From: Marinobacter daepoensis DSM 16072
GTDB taxonomy: Bacteria; Pseudomonadota; Gammaproteobacteria; Pseudomonadales; Oleiphilaceae
NCBI RefSeq assembly: GCF_000421165.1
Contig: NZ_ATWI01000008.1
Coordinates: 496,001 to 560,000, forward strand
Length of the DNA stretch: 64,000 nt
Direction: 5' to 3'
Of the stretch, positions 35,979-46,100 are shown piece after piece. The notes beneath the pieces are model-generated. The model saw only the letters and a list, made by a program, of their open reading frames with translations, was not told the DNA's origin and did not search any database. The translations under genes and the position numbers were made by a program. Positions within the stretch are counted from its first letter, which is position 1. Every line of letters begins with the position of its first letter.

Positions 35979-37046
35979 TCAGGAGCCCAGGTTTAACGGG
36001 GTTTTGCTGGGTTGTCCCGGCAACTCCCGGACCAGCTTGGGCACCAGAAAGCCAGGCAGTGTCTTTAGCATGTTGTTGACGAGCTGAATGGCTTTGTCAT
36101 CGCTGACATGGAAATGATGCGCGCCGGAAACCGGGTCGAAGGCGTGCAGATAGTAGGGCATGACGCCAGCCTCGAACAAGGTCTCGCTTAGCTCACACAG
36201 GGTCGCGCTGTCGTCGTTGACGCCCTTCAGGATGACACTTTGATTGAGCAGCGTTACACCTGCCGCGCTCAGTTGCCTGAGTGCCTCCCGTGTGCGCTGG
36301 TCTATCTCGGCGGGGTGGTTGACGTGTATCACCAGAACCTTCTGCAGCCGGCTTCGGGAAAGCCAGTCCAGCAACTTGTTGCAGACCCTCTGTGGTATCA
36401 CAACCGGCAGCCGGGAGTGAATTCGCAGCCTCCGAAGATGGGGGATGGAGTCCAGCAGGGAAGACCACTGGGACAGCAGGCGGTCATTTGCCGCCAGCGG
36501 GTCGCCGCCGCTGAGGATCACTTCATTGATCTCCGGGCTGGACATCAGGCTTTCAACCACCTGCTGTCGATCATTCTGACTCAGCTTGTGATCGCCGTAC
36601 GGGAAGTGGCGGCGGAAACAGTAACGGCAGTTGATGGCGCACTGGCCCGTCACCATCAGCAGGGCCCGGCTGGTGTACTTGCGTATCAGCCCTGTGGTCT
36701 GGATAGCGCCATCTTCCTGAAGGGGGTCGGTGACGAAATCCGGGTGAGCTTCCGATTCCCGGGCAACGGGGAGGACTTGTCGAAGCAAAGGGTCGTCCGG
36801 GTTGCCTGGCTGGATGCGCGCGAGATAGGGTTCCGGGACCCGTATCGGGAACAGCCGATGGCCCGATAAGGCGCCTTTATACCACGCCTCCTGTGAGAGC
36901 CCGAGCCGTTCCAGTAACTGCTCGGGGGTCGTCACCGACTGGCTGAGAATCTGTTGCCAGTCCCGGTGATCGGTCTTTGCGTTTATTGGTTCCGGGCACG
37001 TACTGGTGTCACGGGCTTCTATACGAGCAGGGGTTCGCTGTATCAT
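35979..37046 (-). CDS. epmB: EF-P beta-lysylation protein (lysine 2,3-aminomutase family)
   Basis: The 355-residue radical-SAM enzyme has the cluster motif CAINCRYC (Cys136, Cys140, Cys143) and a LAM-family core ([18 protein letters not shown] near 170, [20 protein letters not shown] near 235). EpmB turns alpha-lysine into (R)-beta-lysine, which EpmA attaches to EF-P. It is divergent from efp across only 45 bp, so the efp promoter region overlaps the epmB 5' end. The start ATG at 37046 gives an N-terminal extension usual for the family. Function is secure from family plus the efp and epmA neighbours. Confidence 0.93.
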   Translation of the reverse strand: MIQRTPARIEARDTSTCPEPINAKTDHRDWQQILSQSVTTPEQLLERLGLSQEAWYKGALSGHRLFPIRVPEPYLARIQPGNPDDPLLRQVLPVARESEAHPDFVTDPLQEDGAIQTTGLIRKYTSRALLMVTGQCAINCRYCFRRHFPYGDHKLSQNDRQQVVESLMSSPEINEVILSGGDPLAANDRLLSQWSSLLDSIPHLRRLRIHSRLPVVIPQRVCNKLLDWLSRSRLQKVLVIHVNHPAEIDQRTREALRQLSAAGVTLLNQSVILKGVNDDSATLCELSETLFEAGVMPYYLHAFDPVSGAHHFHVSDDKAIQLVNNMLKTLPGFLVPKLVRELPGQPSKTPLNLGS

Positions 37047-37091
37047 AGCGACCTTAAAAAATTAAACGACAGTCTGTCAGGTGGACAATTC

Positions 37092-37667
37092 ATGGCTTCA
37101 TATTCTACCAACGAATTTCGCGGCGGTCTCAAGGTTTTGCTGGATGGCGACCCTTGCATCATGCTCGAAAACGAATTCGTCAAACCGGGTAAAGGTCAGG
37201 CCTTTAACCGGGTGAAACTGCGCAACCTGATGACCAACCGGGTCTGGGAACGTACGTTTAAGTCCGGGGAGTCTCTGGAGGCGGCTGATGTTGTCGAGCA
37301 GGATATGGAATACCTGTATACCGATGGTGAGTTCTGGCACTTTATGCTTACGGATGGCTCATTCGAGCAGTTTGCTGCAGATGCCAAGGCTGTAGGAGAC
37401 ACTGTCAAATGGTTGAAAGAACAGGATGTTTATACCATCACGCTGTACAACGGCGCGCCGCTTTCTGTCACTCCGCCGAACTTTGTTGAGTTGGAAGTGG
37501 TTGACACCGACCCCGGCATGAAGGGTGATACAGCCCAGGGTGGCTCCAAGCCCGCAACGCTTTCAACGGGCGCGGTTGTAAGCGTACCGCTGTTTATCAC
37601 GATCGGCGAAGTCCTGAAAGTGGATACCCGCTCTGGCGAGTACGTCAACCGCGTTAAAAGCAGCTGA
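37092..37667 (+). CDS. efp: Translation elongation factor P
   Basis: The 191-residue protein relieves ribosome stalling at polyproline stretches. It has the three EF-P/OB domains. The modification loop reads [10 protein letters not shown], with the target lysine at K34 as in E. coli, so beta-lysylation by EpmA/EpmB (both encoded next door) is expected. The start ATG at 37092 has AGGTGG upstream; the frame is open further up inside epmB but has no homology. The epmA gene follows after 9 bp. Confidence 0.97.
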   Translation: MASYSTNEFRGGLKVLLDGDPCIMLENEFVKPGKGQAFNRVKLRNLMTNRVWERTFKSGESLEAADVVEQDMEYLYTDGEFWHFMLTDGSFEQFAADAKAVGDTVKWLKEQDVYTITLYNGAPLSVTPPNFVELEVVDTDPGMKGDTAQGGSKPATLSTGAVVSVPLFITIGEVLKVDTRSGEYVNRVKSS

Positions 37668-37676
37668 TCAGTCATC

Positions 37677-38645
37677 ATGAGCGCTAGCCCTGTCTGGCAC
37701 CCTGCGGCCTCTCGTCAGGTTCTTGAAAACCGTGCGCAGCTTCTGGGTTATGTGCGCGGCTTTTTTTCTGAGCGGCAGGTGCTGGAAGTGGAAACCCCGG
37801 TCCTCGGGCGCCACGGCGTGACCGATGTAAATCTGGACGGTGTTCCGGCGGCGGTTGATGCCGCAGGTGTTCAGGGGGGATGGCTTCAGACTTCGCCGGA
37901 ATACCATATGAAGCGCCTGTTGGCGGCCGGGTCCGGCTCCATCTTTCAGGTGGCACGGGTGTTTCGCAACGGAGAACGGGGGCGCCGTCACAACCCTGAG
38001 TTTTCGATGCTGGAGTGGTATCGCATCGGGTTTGATGACCGGCAGCTGATGGCGGAAGTGGCCGATCTGGTGTGCGGGTATCTCGGTTGTTCTGTGCCGG
38101 TCTCCCTGAGTTACCGTGAGGCGGTGATGAGCGTGGCAGGGATTGATCCCATGACCATTCCTGATGAAGAACTCAAGCAATACTGCGAGCAATGGCTGGA
38201 GCCGGAACAGCTTGCGGGGCTGGGGCGGGATGGTTGCCTGGATCTGGTCATGAGTTTTGTGGTTGAGCCTGAGCTGGGGCGGCAGGAACCTGTTTTTCTG
38301 ACCCGGTATCCAGCCTCTCAGGCTGCCTTGGCGAGAACCTCGGAAGATGCGGGGTTTGAAGTGGCACACCGTTTCGAGCTTTACATTAACGGGTTGGAGC
38401 TGTGTAACGGCTACTGGGAGCTGACAGATCCGGACGAACAACGGAAGCGTTTTCAGGCCGACAATCGTCTCAGGCGGGCAAGTGGAAAGCCGGAAATGGT
38501 CGTGGATCAGGCGTTTCTGTCGGCTCTGGATGAAGGGCTGCCTGCGTGTTCAGGGGTGGCGCTGGGGCTGGATCGTTTGCTCATGCTAAAGGTGGGCACA
38601 GCCGATATTCAGGATGTGCTCGCCTTTCCATTGGAGCGGGCCTGA
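37677..38645 (+). CDS. epmA: EF-P lysine aminoacylase (PoxA/GenX)
   Basis: The 322-residue class II lysyl-tRNA synthetase-like enzyme lacks the tRNA anticodon-binding domain. It has the class II motif 2 region FQVARVFRNGERGRRHNPEFSM (about residues 86-107, which contacts ATP and the lysyl group) and motif 3 GVALGLDRLLMLKVG near 300. It attaches beta-lysine to EF-P Lys34. It lies 9 bp after efp and converges on psd with a 14-bp gap. Confidence 0.94.
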   Translation: MSASPVWHPAASRQVLENRAQLLGYVRGFFSERQVLEVETPVLGRHGVTDVNLDGVPAAVDAAGVQGGWLQTSPEYHMKRLLAAGSGSIFQVARVFRNGERGRRHNPEFSMLEWYRIGFDDRQLMAEVADLVCGYLGCSVPVSLSYREAVMSVAGIDPMTIPDEELKQYCEQWLEPEQLAGLGRDGCLDLVMSFVVEPELGRQEPVFLTRYPASQAALARTSEDAGFEVAHRFELYINGLELCNGYWELTDPDEQRKRFQADNRLRRASGKPEMVVDQAFLSALDEGLPACSGVALGLDRLLMLKVGTADIQDVLAFPLERA

Positions 38646-38659
38646 GTTTTCTCGCTGGC

Positions 38660-39520
38660 TCAGGCTGTGCCCAGCTTTCCGAAACTTTCACCCAATCGTA
38701 CGGTTTTGCCGGCTACCTGATTCGGGTTCCAGGTCACGGCACCTTTGGGCATGACCAGAACAACCGTTGATCCCAGGCGAAAGCGTCCCATCTCTTCCCC
38801 TTTCTCGAAGCGAGGCGCTTCGTCGCCGTTGTATTGCCATTGGGCTACCTGGCCGGAGTTCGGTGCTACCACGCCTGCCCAGGTTGTTTCGACGCTGCCG
38901 ACGATCATGGCACCGACCAGCACCATGGCCATAGGGCCAGCTTCGGTTTCGAACAGGCAGGCGACCCGCTCATTGCGGGCAAACAGGTTGGGGACATTTT
39001 CTGCCGTTACCGGGTTCACCGAGAACAGTTTGCCGGGTACATGAATCATCTCCTTCAGTGTTCCGGCCATTGGCATATGGATACGATGGTAATCTTTGGG
39101 CGACAGGTAAATGGTGGAGAACTCGCCTTCCCGGAAAGGCTCGGCACGGCGGTCATCGCCACCGAGTAATTCGGTCAGGCTGAAGGACTGCCCCTTGGCC
39201 TGGAAGACTCTGTCTGTGCTTATCTGGCCGATTTGGCTGATGGCGCCGTCGACCGGGCTGGTCAGAACATCTTTGGCGGGTTCAATGGTTCGGGCTCCGG
39301 CTCGGAGCTCGCGGGTAAAGAACGCGTTGAACGTAGGGTAGGCGGTGAAATCCGGCTCGGCAGCTTCACTCATGTTCACGCCATAGCGGCCGATAAACCA
39401 TTTGATCACACGGTGTCTCAGCGCCGGGGTGCTTTCGCTGTCGGCAAGGCGGCCGGCAAGGCGAGAAACGGCCAGCTGAGGTGTGATGTATTGGCTGAGA
39501 ACAAACAGTTTATCAAGCAT
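38660..39520 (-). CDS. psd: Phosphatidylserine decarboxylase
   Basis: The 286-residue membrane-associated proenzyme makes phosphatidylethanolamine from phosphatidylserine. The self-cleavage site is LGST near the C-terminus, where Ser251 becomes the pyruvoyl group, giving alpha and beta chains. The catalytic segments TSPVDGAISQIG (Asp near residue 92), HMPMAGTLKEMIHVPGKLFSVN and FARNERVACLFETEAG are present. The length matches the short bacterial type I enzymes. It lies between epmA (convergent) and motA (divergent, 194-bp gap). Confidence 0.95.
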   Translation of the reverse strand: MLDKLFVLSQYITPQLAVSRLAGRLADSESTPALRHRVIKWFIGRYGVNMSEAAEPDFTAYPTFNAFFTRELRAGARTIEPAKDVLTSPVDGAISQIGQISTDRVFQAKGQSFSLTELLGGDDRRAEPFREGEFSTIYLSPKDYHRIHMPMAGTLKEMIHVPGKLFSVNPVTAENVPNLFARNERVACLFETEAGPMAMVLVGAMIVGSVETTWAGVVAPNSGQVAQWQYNGDEAPRFEKGEEMGRFRLGSTVVLVMPKGAVTWNPNQVAGKTVRLGESFGKLGTA

Positions 39521-39714
39521 TTCAGGTGACTCTTGCGTTCATAAAGCGCGGTAGTTTAACAAAACCGGCTCAGTGTATAGAAATTGTTTCACAACTTCGC
39601 TGTTACGGTTGAGGCTTGCTATTATCAGGTCACGATTCCGATGGTTCCTGGCGGTCGTCCTCAGGGAGCAGCCGGCTTTGGCCATTAACCAGACAAAAGG
39701 CATACAGAGTCACC

Positions 39715-40566
39715 ATGTTATTGATTATTGGCGCTGTGATCGTTATTGCGAGCGTTCTGGGCGGGTACGTGTTACACGGTGGAAACCTTGCCGTCCTGTG
39801 GCAGCCAACGGAGGTGCTGATCATTGGCGGAGCAGCGGTCGGATCTTTTGTGATCGCCAACCCCCTGCATACGGTGAAAGAAGTGTTGCAGGCCTGTATC
39901 AGGCTTCTGACAGGCTCTCCTTTCAACAAGTCCTACTATATGGACCTTCTTAGTCTGCTTTATGAGATTTTTGACAAATCCCGGAAGCAGGGTGTGATGG
40001 CCATTGAGGAAGATATCGATAACCCGGAATCCAGCCAGATTTTCAGTCGTTACCCTGCGATCATGAAGTCAAAACACCTGCTGGATTTCATCACCGATTA
40101 TCTGCGTATCATCAGCTCCGGGAATATGGCGCCTCATGAGCTGGAAGGCATGATGGAGAATGAGATTGAAAGCCGCCAGCATGAGCTTGAGGAGCCGGCT
40201 CACGCTGTGAATAAGATTGCTGATGCCTTGCCGGGCCTGGGGATTGTCGCCGCGGTACTGGGGATTGTTATCACCATGAACTTCCTGACGGAAGGTCCGG
40301 AAAAAATCGGGCTGAGCGTTGCCGCTGCCCTGGTGGGTACCTTTTTGGGGATCTGGATGGGGTATGGATTTATCGGGCCGATGTCCATCGCGTTGGAGCA
40401 TTCTGCAAAGTACGAACGGAAGGCTTACGAGTGTGTGAAATCGGCCATTGTGGCCACGGTCTCCGGGCAGGCTCCCCAGATGGCGATTGAGTTTGGCCGT
40501 AAGGCGCTGCCTACGGATAAGCGTCCGGGTTTCCAGGAGCTGAATGACCATGTTCGTTCAAAATAA
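39715..40566 (+). CDS. motA: Flagellar motor stator protein MotA
   Basis: The 283-residue four-helix inner-membrane protein forms the proton-conducting stator with MotB and drives flagellar rotation. Hydrophobic helices lie at about 2-20, 33-50, 168-190 and 200-220. Between them a cytosolic loop carries the charged residues that contact the rotor (LEGMMENEIESRQHELEEPA). Conserved PGLGIVAAVLGIVITM is visible near 175. The ATG at 39715 was chosen because family homology starts MLLIIGAVIVIAS. No flagellar sigma-28 box was found in the 194-bp upstream gap; a TATTAT at 39620-39625 may be a -10 element. motB follows after 31 bp. Confidence 0.94.
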   Translation: MLLIIGAVIVIASVLGGYVLHGGNLAVLWQPTEVLIIGGAAVGSFVIANPLHTVKEVLQACIRLLTGSPFNKSYYMDLLSLLYEIFDKSRKQGVMAIEEDIDNPESSQIFSRYPAIMKSKHLLDFITDYLRIISSGNMAPHELEGMMENEIESRQHELEEPAHAVNKIADALPGLGIVAAVLGIVITMNFLTEGPEKIGLSVAAALVGTFLGIWMGYGFIGPMSIALEHSAKYERKAYECVKSAIVATVSGQAPQMAIEFGRKALPTDKRPGFQELNDHVRSK

Positions 40567-40597
40567 CGCCATTCTCTCGTAACGCCCGGAGTTCGTT

Positions 40598-41557
40598 GTG
40601 GAAGAACAACCGATCATCATCAAGCGCAAGAAAAAGGTTGTTGGCGGGCACCATGGTGGCTCGTGGAAAGTCGCTTTTGCCGACTTCGCCACCGCGATGA
40701 TGGCTTTCTTTCTGGTTCTCTGGCTGACCGCGACAGCGACCCCAGAGCAGAAGCTGGCGGTGGAGGGATACTTCAAGGATCCTGTCGGTTTCACGGAAGG
40801 AGGCTCTCCGAATCCGGTGGATCTGGAGGGCAGTGCGTCGGTCATCGAAGAAGCGACACAGGATCAGGAGGCCAGTACCATCCAGATTGAGGATGAGGTT
40901 GTGGATGAGCTGGCAGACACTCTGGAGCAGCGCCGGATGCAGCAATTGTTTCAGGAGCTGCAGGAGAGAATCGAACAGAGTGAGACTCTTCAGAAATTTA
41001 AGGATCAGTTGCTGATCGACATCACGGATGAAGGCTTGCGGATTCAGATCGTTGACCGCTCCGGCCGGCCCATGTTTGACAGTGGTCGTGCGGAATTGAA
41101 GTACTACTCTCAGGATATTCTGTTTGAGCTGGCGAAAACTCTGGGGTCGGTTAATAACAAACTGAGCATTACCGGACACACCGACGCCACCCCTTTCAGT
41201 GGTCGGCCGGGTTACACCAACTGGGAGTTGTCTGCTGACCGGGCCAACACGGCCAGGCGAGCGCTGGTGGCGGGTGGCGTAAGGCTGGAGCAGATTGCCC
41301 GTGTAGTGGGGTTGAGTGACTCTGTGCTGTTCGACAGAGAAGATCCGGTGGCTCCGGTCAACCGCCGGATCTCCATCATCGTCCTGAATAAAAAAACCGC
41401 TGACCGTATTGAAACCGGCGCTGCCCGGCCGGGACAGCCCCTGATTGATCTTACACGTCCGAGCGACAACCAGGAGGCGCAAGCGCGTGAGCGGCTGGAG
41501 GACGGAGACTGGTTTCAGCCGAAAGATGAGCCCGCCCCGGGGGAGCTGAACTGGTAA
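40598..41557 (+). CDS. motB: Flagellar motor stator protein MotB
   Basis: The 319-residue protein anchors the stator to peptidoglycan. A basic cytosolic N-terminus (IIIKRKKKVVGG) leads to one membrane helix carrying the proton-relay aspartate (Asp29 in VAFADFATAMMAFF). A linker follows, then an OmpA/MotB domain (about 145-265) with ITGHTDATPF and NWELSADRANTARRAL. The start is GTG at 40598 with GGAG 9 bases upstream. It forms a pair with motA and converges on rsgA with an 8-bp gap and no evident terminator. Confidence 0.94.
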   Translation: MEEQPIIIKRKKKVVGGHHGGSWKVAFADFATAMMAFFLVLWLTATATPEQKLAVEGYFKDPVGFTEGGSPNPVDLEGSASVIEEATQDQEASTIQIEDEVVDELADTLEQRRMQQLFQELQERIEQSETLQKFKDQLLIDITDEGLRIQIVDRSGRPMFDSGRAELKYYSQDILFELAKTLGSVNNKLSITGHTDATPFSGRPGYTNWELSADRANTARRALVAGGVRLEQIARVVGLSDSVLFDREDPVAPVNRRISIIVLNKKTADRIETGAARPGQPLIDLTRPSDNQEAQARERLEDGDWFQPKDEPAPGELNW

Positions 41558-41565
41558 GTGCCTGG

Positions 41566-42621
41566 TCAGGTTAGTTTGAGGCCCCGGGCTTGCTGATCTG
41601 CCATGTCCTGCAGAATTCGGTGGAAGCTTTTCAGGCGTTCCGGTGAAAGATCACCGGATGCGGCGGCGGCGTCGAGGGCGCACCCGGGGTCGCCCATGTG
41701 ACGGCAGTTCCGGAATTTGCACAGGCCGATCAGGGGCCGGATTTCCCGGAAACCATATTCAACCTCCTGTGGTGTCATGTGCCAGAGGCCGAATTCCCTG
41801 ATGCCGGGGGAGTCAATCAGATCGCCACCGCCCGACAGGTGAAACAGTTTGGCGGTGGTGGTTGTGTGGACGCCTTTGCCGGTGCTCTCGGAAACCGCAC
41901 CGACCCGAAGCAGCTCATCGGGCAGAAGTGTCTGGATAATGGATGACTTCCCGACTCCGGACTGCCCTACAAACACGCTGGTCTGACCCCGGACCAGAGC
42001 CTCCACTTCCGGAGCAGGAGCGCCGTTGGTTTGCGCCGCTGATGTCCGTGCAACGTGATATCCCAGGGCCTGATAACGGTCGAGCAGGGTTTCGATCTGC
42101 GTCCGGTTGTTGTCGTTGATCAGGTCGGTTTTATTCAACAGAATAACAGCAGGGATGTCGGAGCTTTCGGAGGCCACCAGGTATCGGTCAATCAGATTGT
42201 CATGGGGTTCCGGTTCCGGAGCGATTACCAGAATAATGTGATCAATATTGGCGGCGACAGGCTTCAGGGCGCCAAAGTTGTCGGGTCTCTGGAGGAGATT
42301 TTCACGGTCACAGCGTGCAACAACGACGCCGGTTGCGCTTTTTCCGGGGCGCCAGACAACTCGGTCGCCGGTCACCAGACTGTCAATGTTGGCCCGGACA
42401 AAACATCGGAAAACCTGCCCGCACTCAGGACCTTCCAGTGCTTCGATATCCAGTTGCTGGCCGTAGTGGGCGATGACCAGGCCGTTCTGTTCCAATCCAA
42501 GTTCACCCGCTGCAGCCTGTTCCTCGACCGCTTTCTCTTTGCGAGCGGCGCGTGCTGTGCGTTCTTTCTGGATTTTCTCAATGCGCCACTGCTGGCGTTT
42601 GTTCAAGCGTCGTTTTGCCAT
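41566..42621 (-). CDS. rsgA: Ribosome small-subunit-dependent GTPase A
   Basis: The 351-residue circularly permuted GTPase acts in late 30S subunit maturation. An OB-fold comes first, then the permuted G motifs in the order NKTD (near 160), GQSGVGKSS (near 217) and [10 protein letters not shown] (near 267). A C-terminal zinc knuckle follows, [15 protein letters not shown] basic N-terminal tail ([19 protein letters not shown]) fits RNA binding. It is divergent from orn (133-bp gap), an arrangement also found in Pseudomonas and E. coli. Confidence 0.95.
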   Translation of the reverse strand: MAKRRLNKRQQWRIEKIQKERTARAARKEKAVEEQAAAGELGLEQNGLVIAHYGQQLDIEALEGPECGQVFRCFVRANIDSLVTGDRVVWRPGKSATGVVVARCDRENLLQRPDNFGALKPVAANIDHIILVIAPEPEPHDNLIDRYLVASESSDIPAVILLNKTDLINDNNRTQIETLLDRYQALGYHVARTSAAQTNGAPAPEVEALVRGQTSVFVGQSGVGKSSIIQTLLPDELLRVGAVSESTGKGVHTTTTAKLFHLSGGGDLIDSPGIREFGLWHMTPQEVEYGFREIRPLIGLCKFRNCRHMGDPGCALDAAAASGDLSPERLKSFHRILQDMADQQARGLKLT

Positions 42622-42754
42622 CTGTGTTCAATCGGTTAACCGGCTGTCGGGTATCACATCATACGTGAATCATGGACAATACACAGAACTTAAGATGCCT
42701 CTGATTCAGCGGCTTTGTTTTGAACCCGACCACGACGGTATAGGTAACAGCAAA

Positions 42755-43297
42755 ATGAGTAACGGCGATCGCCTGATCTGGATAGATCTGGAAATGACAG
42801 GTCTGGACCCTGAGCAAGAACGAATCATTGAAATGGCAACCATCATCACAGACTCACAGCTGAATGTTGTTGCCGAGGGCCCGGTAATTGCCGTTCACCA
42901 GCCGGACAGTTTGCTGGATGCCATGGATGAATGGTGTACCAGGACCCACGGCGCCAGCGGGCTGACTCAGCGGGTGAAAGAGAGCGCCATCAGTGAGGCA
43001 GAAGCCGAGCGGCAAACCCTGGAGTTTCTGAAACAACACCTGGAGCCCGGGCAGTCTCCGTTGTGTGGCAACAGCATCGGGCAGGACCGGAGATTTCTTG
43101 TGAAGTATATGCCCGAACTTGAGGCCTTCTTCCATTACCGGAATCTGGATGTTTCAACAGTAAAAGAGCTCGCTCGTCGCTGGCGGCCGGATGTTCTTGA
43201 AGGGGTGAAAAAGCAGGGGGCGCACCTGGCGCTTGACGATATCCGCGATTCCATCAATGAACTGCGCCATTACCAAGAGCACTTCTTCAAGCTTTAA
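42755..43297 (+). CDS. orn: Oligoribonuclease
   Basis: The 180-residue DEDDh exonuclease degrades 2-5-mer RNA and pGpG. pGpG is the product of EAL phosphodiesterases such as the one at 24657. Motifs are [10 protein letters not shown] (near residues 9-18, metal-binding Asp and Glu), [11 protein letters not shown] near 110 and [11 protein letters not shown] near 158. The ATG at 42755 starts the homology. The 3' end overlaps the convergent queG end by 4 bp. Confidence 0.95.
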   Translation: MSNGDRLIWIDLEMTGLDPEQERIIEMATIITDSQLNVVAEGPVIAVHQPDSLLDAMDEWCTRTHGASGLTQRVKESAISEAEAERQTLEFLKQHLEPGQSPLCGNSIGQDRRFLVKYMPELEAFFHYRNLDVSTVKELARRWRPDVLEGVKKQGAHLALDDIRDSINELRHYQEHFFKL

Positions 43298-44400
43298 GGC
43301 TTGCGGCTGTTTTGGGGGCTGTGTTGTTTCAGGGCCCAGGCTACGTGCTCACGGACCAGCTCTGAGGGGTGGTCCGCTCTTGCCTTCAACGCCTCAATCA
43401 CCGGAATTGTTGTTGGGGCGTTCCCCAGTCCCACCGCCAGATTTCTCAGCCAGTTCTCGTAGCCTGTGCGCCGGATCGCGGAGCCTTCAGTACGCTTGAG
43501 GAATTCCTGTTCTGTCCAGAGAAACAGCTCGGCCAGGGAGGCGTTGTCCAGGCCGTGCCGGGGCTGGAAGTCTTTTTCTGCCGTTGGCTTACTGAATTTG
43601 TTCCATGGACACACCAGTTGGCAGTCATCGCAGCCAAATACCCGGTTGCCCATCAGCGTGCGCAGCTCTTCCGGGATAGGGCCTTTGAGCTCTATGGTGA
43701 GGTAACTGATGCAACGCCTTGCGTCCAGTAAGTGGGGGCCGACAAAGGCGTCGGTTGGACAGACTTGCAGGCAGGCGGAGCAGGACCCGCAATGCTGGCT
43801 CTCGAACGGGGCGTCAAGGGGGAGTGGAGCATTGGTGAAAATCTCCCCGAGAAAGAAAAAAGAACCGGCTTTCGGGTGGATCAGCATGTTGTTCTTGCCG
43901 ATCCAGCCGAGGCCGGCCCGCTGGGCGAGGCCTCGCTCCAGAACCGGTGCACTGTCGACAAATGCCCGGTAGTCGTAACCGCTGATGGCTTCATCGATCC
44001 GTTTTGCCAGGCTGGCCAGGCGCTTGCGCATCAGTTTGTGGTAATCACGGCCAAGGGCGTAACGTGTGATGTAGGCCCGTTCCCGGTCAGTGAGTACTTG
44101 TTTCGGACTATCTGGCGCCGGCAGGTATTCCAGTCGGACGGAGATGACCCGGAGTGTTCCCGGAACCAGAGAGTCCGGTGTGTAGCGTTTGTCACCATGA
44201 TCTGCCATGTAGGCCATCTGGCCGTGATAACCGGCTTTAAGCCATTGCTGCAGGCGTTCGGCGTGGGGGCCTGTGTCGGCCCGGGTAATTCCGGCATCGG
44301 CGAACCCGAGGTCGTGCGCCCATTGGCGAATCTGTTCCGGGAGCCCGTAAAGCTCGGATTGCGATGCGTCTGCGTCTTTATGCGTTGGGGTGACGGCCAT
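43294..44400 (-). CDS. queG: Epoxyqueuosine reductase
   Basis: The 368-residue cobalamin- and iron-sulfur-dependent enzyme performs the last step of queuosine tRNA modification. It has two 4Fe-4S motifs, [16 protein letters not shown] near residue 195 and [12 protein letters not shown] near 255. The N-terminal DUF1730-like region has [18 protein letters not shown] near 134, and the C-terminus is a HEAT-like segment. It overlaps the convergent orn end by 4 bp, an organisation conserved with Pseudomonas. The ATG at 44400 is the only good start. The gene is divergent from nnrD with a 137-bp gap. Confidence 0.94.
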   Translation of the reverse strand: MAVTPTHKDADASQSELYGLPEQIRQWAHDLGFADAGITRADTGPHAERLQQWLKAGYHGQMAYMADHGDKRYTPDSLVPGTLRVISVRLEYLPAPDSPKQVLTDRERAYITRYALGRDYHKLMRKRLASLAKRIDEAISGYDYRAFVDSAPVLERGLAQRAGLGWIGKNNMLIHPKAGSFFFLGEIFTNAPLPLDAPFESQHCGSCSACLQVCPTDAFVGPHLLDARRCISYLTIELKGPIPEELRTLMGNRVFGCDDCQLVCPWNKFSKPTAEKDFQPRHGLDNASLAELFLWTEQEFLKRTEGSAIRRTGYENWLRNLAVGLGNAPTTIPVIEALKARADHPSELVREHVAWALKQHSPQNSRKP

Positions 44401-44537
44401 GGTTTACATGTAGTCAGGCATTAGCCTGCGAAGATTTAATTTGATTAAGTTATGACCTTTTTTTCTGTTTTGCTATGCTTTACAGGTATCTGGCCAATTC
44501 TTTTAAACCGGTTTCTTTATCTGGGAGCTCCCGGCAA

Positions 44538-46100
44538 ATGCCCGCTGTTTCCGCGCATAGCATACCAGAAGCACTCTATTCCGCCGATTCGGTTCGGGCA
44601 ATGGATCGCTATCTGATTCAGAATCAGGGCGTCGATGGGTTTGAACTGATGCAAAAGGCGGCAAGTGCCGCCTTCCGGCACTTGGTTTCTGTCTGGCCGA
44701 AAGCCCACCCGATCCTTGTGCTGTGTGGCGCCGGGAATAATGGGGGGGATGGCTACCTGATAGCGGCCAGTGCCAGACGCCATGGGTTATCTGTGACCTG
44801 CCTGGCGGTTGCGCCAACCGAAAAACTGGCTGGCGATGCCCGCACTGCATGGCTTAAGGCCAAAGCCGATGGGGTTGAGGTGCTGGAGTGGCGTCGCCTT
44901 TCTGACGCTAACGTACTGGAGTACATAACGGCGGCGTCCGTCATTGTCGATGCCTTGCTCGGTACCGGGGTGGCTGGTGCACCCAGAGAGCCGTTCGCCA
45001 CGGTGATTCGCCAGTTAAACGGCTTGAATAAGGCGGTGCTGGCTGTAGATATACCATCAGGCCTGAATGCGACCACGGGTGCCGCCGAGGGAGAGGTGGT
45101 TCGGGCTGATGTGAGCGTCACGTTTATCGGTGCCAAACCCGGACTGTACACTGGGGCGGGTGTTGATGTTTGCGGGCAGGTGATCTTTGAGCCCCTGGAG
45201 GCAGAGCGCGTAGGCGTTGAAAGTGGGGAGCTGCCAAAAGCCGAGCTTTGGCCCTGGCAGCGTTGCCAGGGCTGGTTGCCTGTTCGCCCGGCCAGTGCCC
45301 ACAAGGGTTTGTTTGGTCATGTGCTGGTGGTGGCGGGTGATCATGGATACGGTGGCGCCGGAATCATGGCGGCGGAGGCAGCCTCCCGGGCCGGGGCTGG
45401 GCTGGTCTCGCTGGCCACCCGGCCGGAGCATGTCACAGCCGCATTAGTGCGGTGCCCATCTCTGATGGTAAAGGGCGTGACCCATGGGTCGGAGTTGCCG
45501 GCATTAGTCCAGCAGGCCGACGTTGTGGTGTGTGGCCCGGGGATTGGCCGGTCGGCCTGGGGGCGGCAAATGGTGCAGCAGGTTGTTGCCAGCGATAAGC
45601 CGAGGGTTCTGGATGCGGATGCCCTGAATATCATGGCGGGGCGCAGGCTGGTTCCGGGGGGCAATTATGTGTTGACGCCCCATCCCGGAGAGGCCGCCCG
45701 GCTTCTTGGGTGCGCGGTTCGGGATGTGGAGGCGGACAGGATAGGATCGGCGGCTCGGCTTCAGCAGCAATGGGGCGGTATTGTGTTGCTGAAAGGCGCG
45801 GGGACGGTGATCGCGACCGGTGACGAGGTGCCTGCCATAATACCTGGCTGCAATCCGGGTATGGCAACTGGTGGCATGGGTGACGTGCTCTCCGGAATTC
45901 TGGGGGCCTTTCTTGGCCAGGTGCCTGCAGCCCGAAAGGCTGTGATATCGGCTGCTGCGGTGCATCTGGCGGCCGCAAACAGAGCAGCGCAAGAGCAGGG
46001 GTACATGGGGTTGCTTCCCTCCGATGTGATCGCGACCCTGCCCAGAGTGCTGGCGGCTTCAGAGCGACATCAAACGCATTATGACCGGGGGACTGGATGA
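44538..46100 (+). CDS. nnrD: Bifunctional NAD(P)H-hydrate epimerase/dehydratase
   Basis: The 520-residue two-domain enzyme repairs hydrated NADH/NADPH. The N-terminal YjeF_N epimerase domain (about 1-215) has CGAGNNGGDGYLIAASAR near residue 57. The C-terminal ADP/ATP-dependent dehydratase domain (about 235-510) has a ribokinase-like fold with GHVLVVAGDHGYGGAGIM near 255 and NPGMATGGMGDVLSG near 435-449. The start was set at ATG 44538 (MPAVSAHS) with GGGAG about 12 bases upstream; an in-frame ATG at 44475 is less likely. The tsaE gene overlaps by 4 bp, opening a long tightly spaced operon to hfq. Confidence 0.92.
   Translation: MPAVSAHSIPEALYSADSVRAMDRYLIQNQGVDGFELMQKAASAAFRHLVSVWPKAHPILVLCGAGNNGGDGYLIAASARRHGLSVTCLAVAPTEKLAGDARTAWLKAKADGVEVLEWRRLSDANVLEYITAASVIVDALLGTGVAGAPREPFATVIRQLNGLNKAVLAVDIPSGLNATTGAAEGEVVRADVSVTFIGAKPGLYTGAGVDVCGQVIFEPLEAERVGVESGELPKAELWPWQRCQGWLPVRPASAHKGLFGHVLVVAGDHGYGGAGIMAAEAASRAGAGLVSLATRPEHVTAALVRCPSLMVKGVTHGSELPALVQQADVVVCGPGIGRSAWGRQMVQQVVASDKPRVLDADALNIMAGRRLVPGGNYVLTPHPGEAARLLGCAVRDVEADRIGSAARLQQQWGGIVLLKGAGTVIATGDEVPAIIPGCNPGMATGGMGDVLSGILGAFLGQVPAARKAVISAAAVHLAAANRAAQEQGYMGLLPSDVIATLPRVLAASERHQTHYDRGTG

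Noticed and set aside
39521-39714. Sigma-28 flagellar promoter for motA
   Set aside because: No TAAA-N15-GCCGATAA-like pair was found in the gap; only an isolated TATTAT is present.
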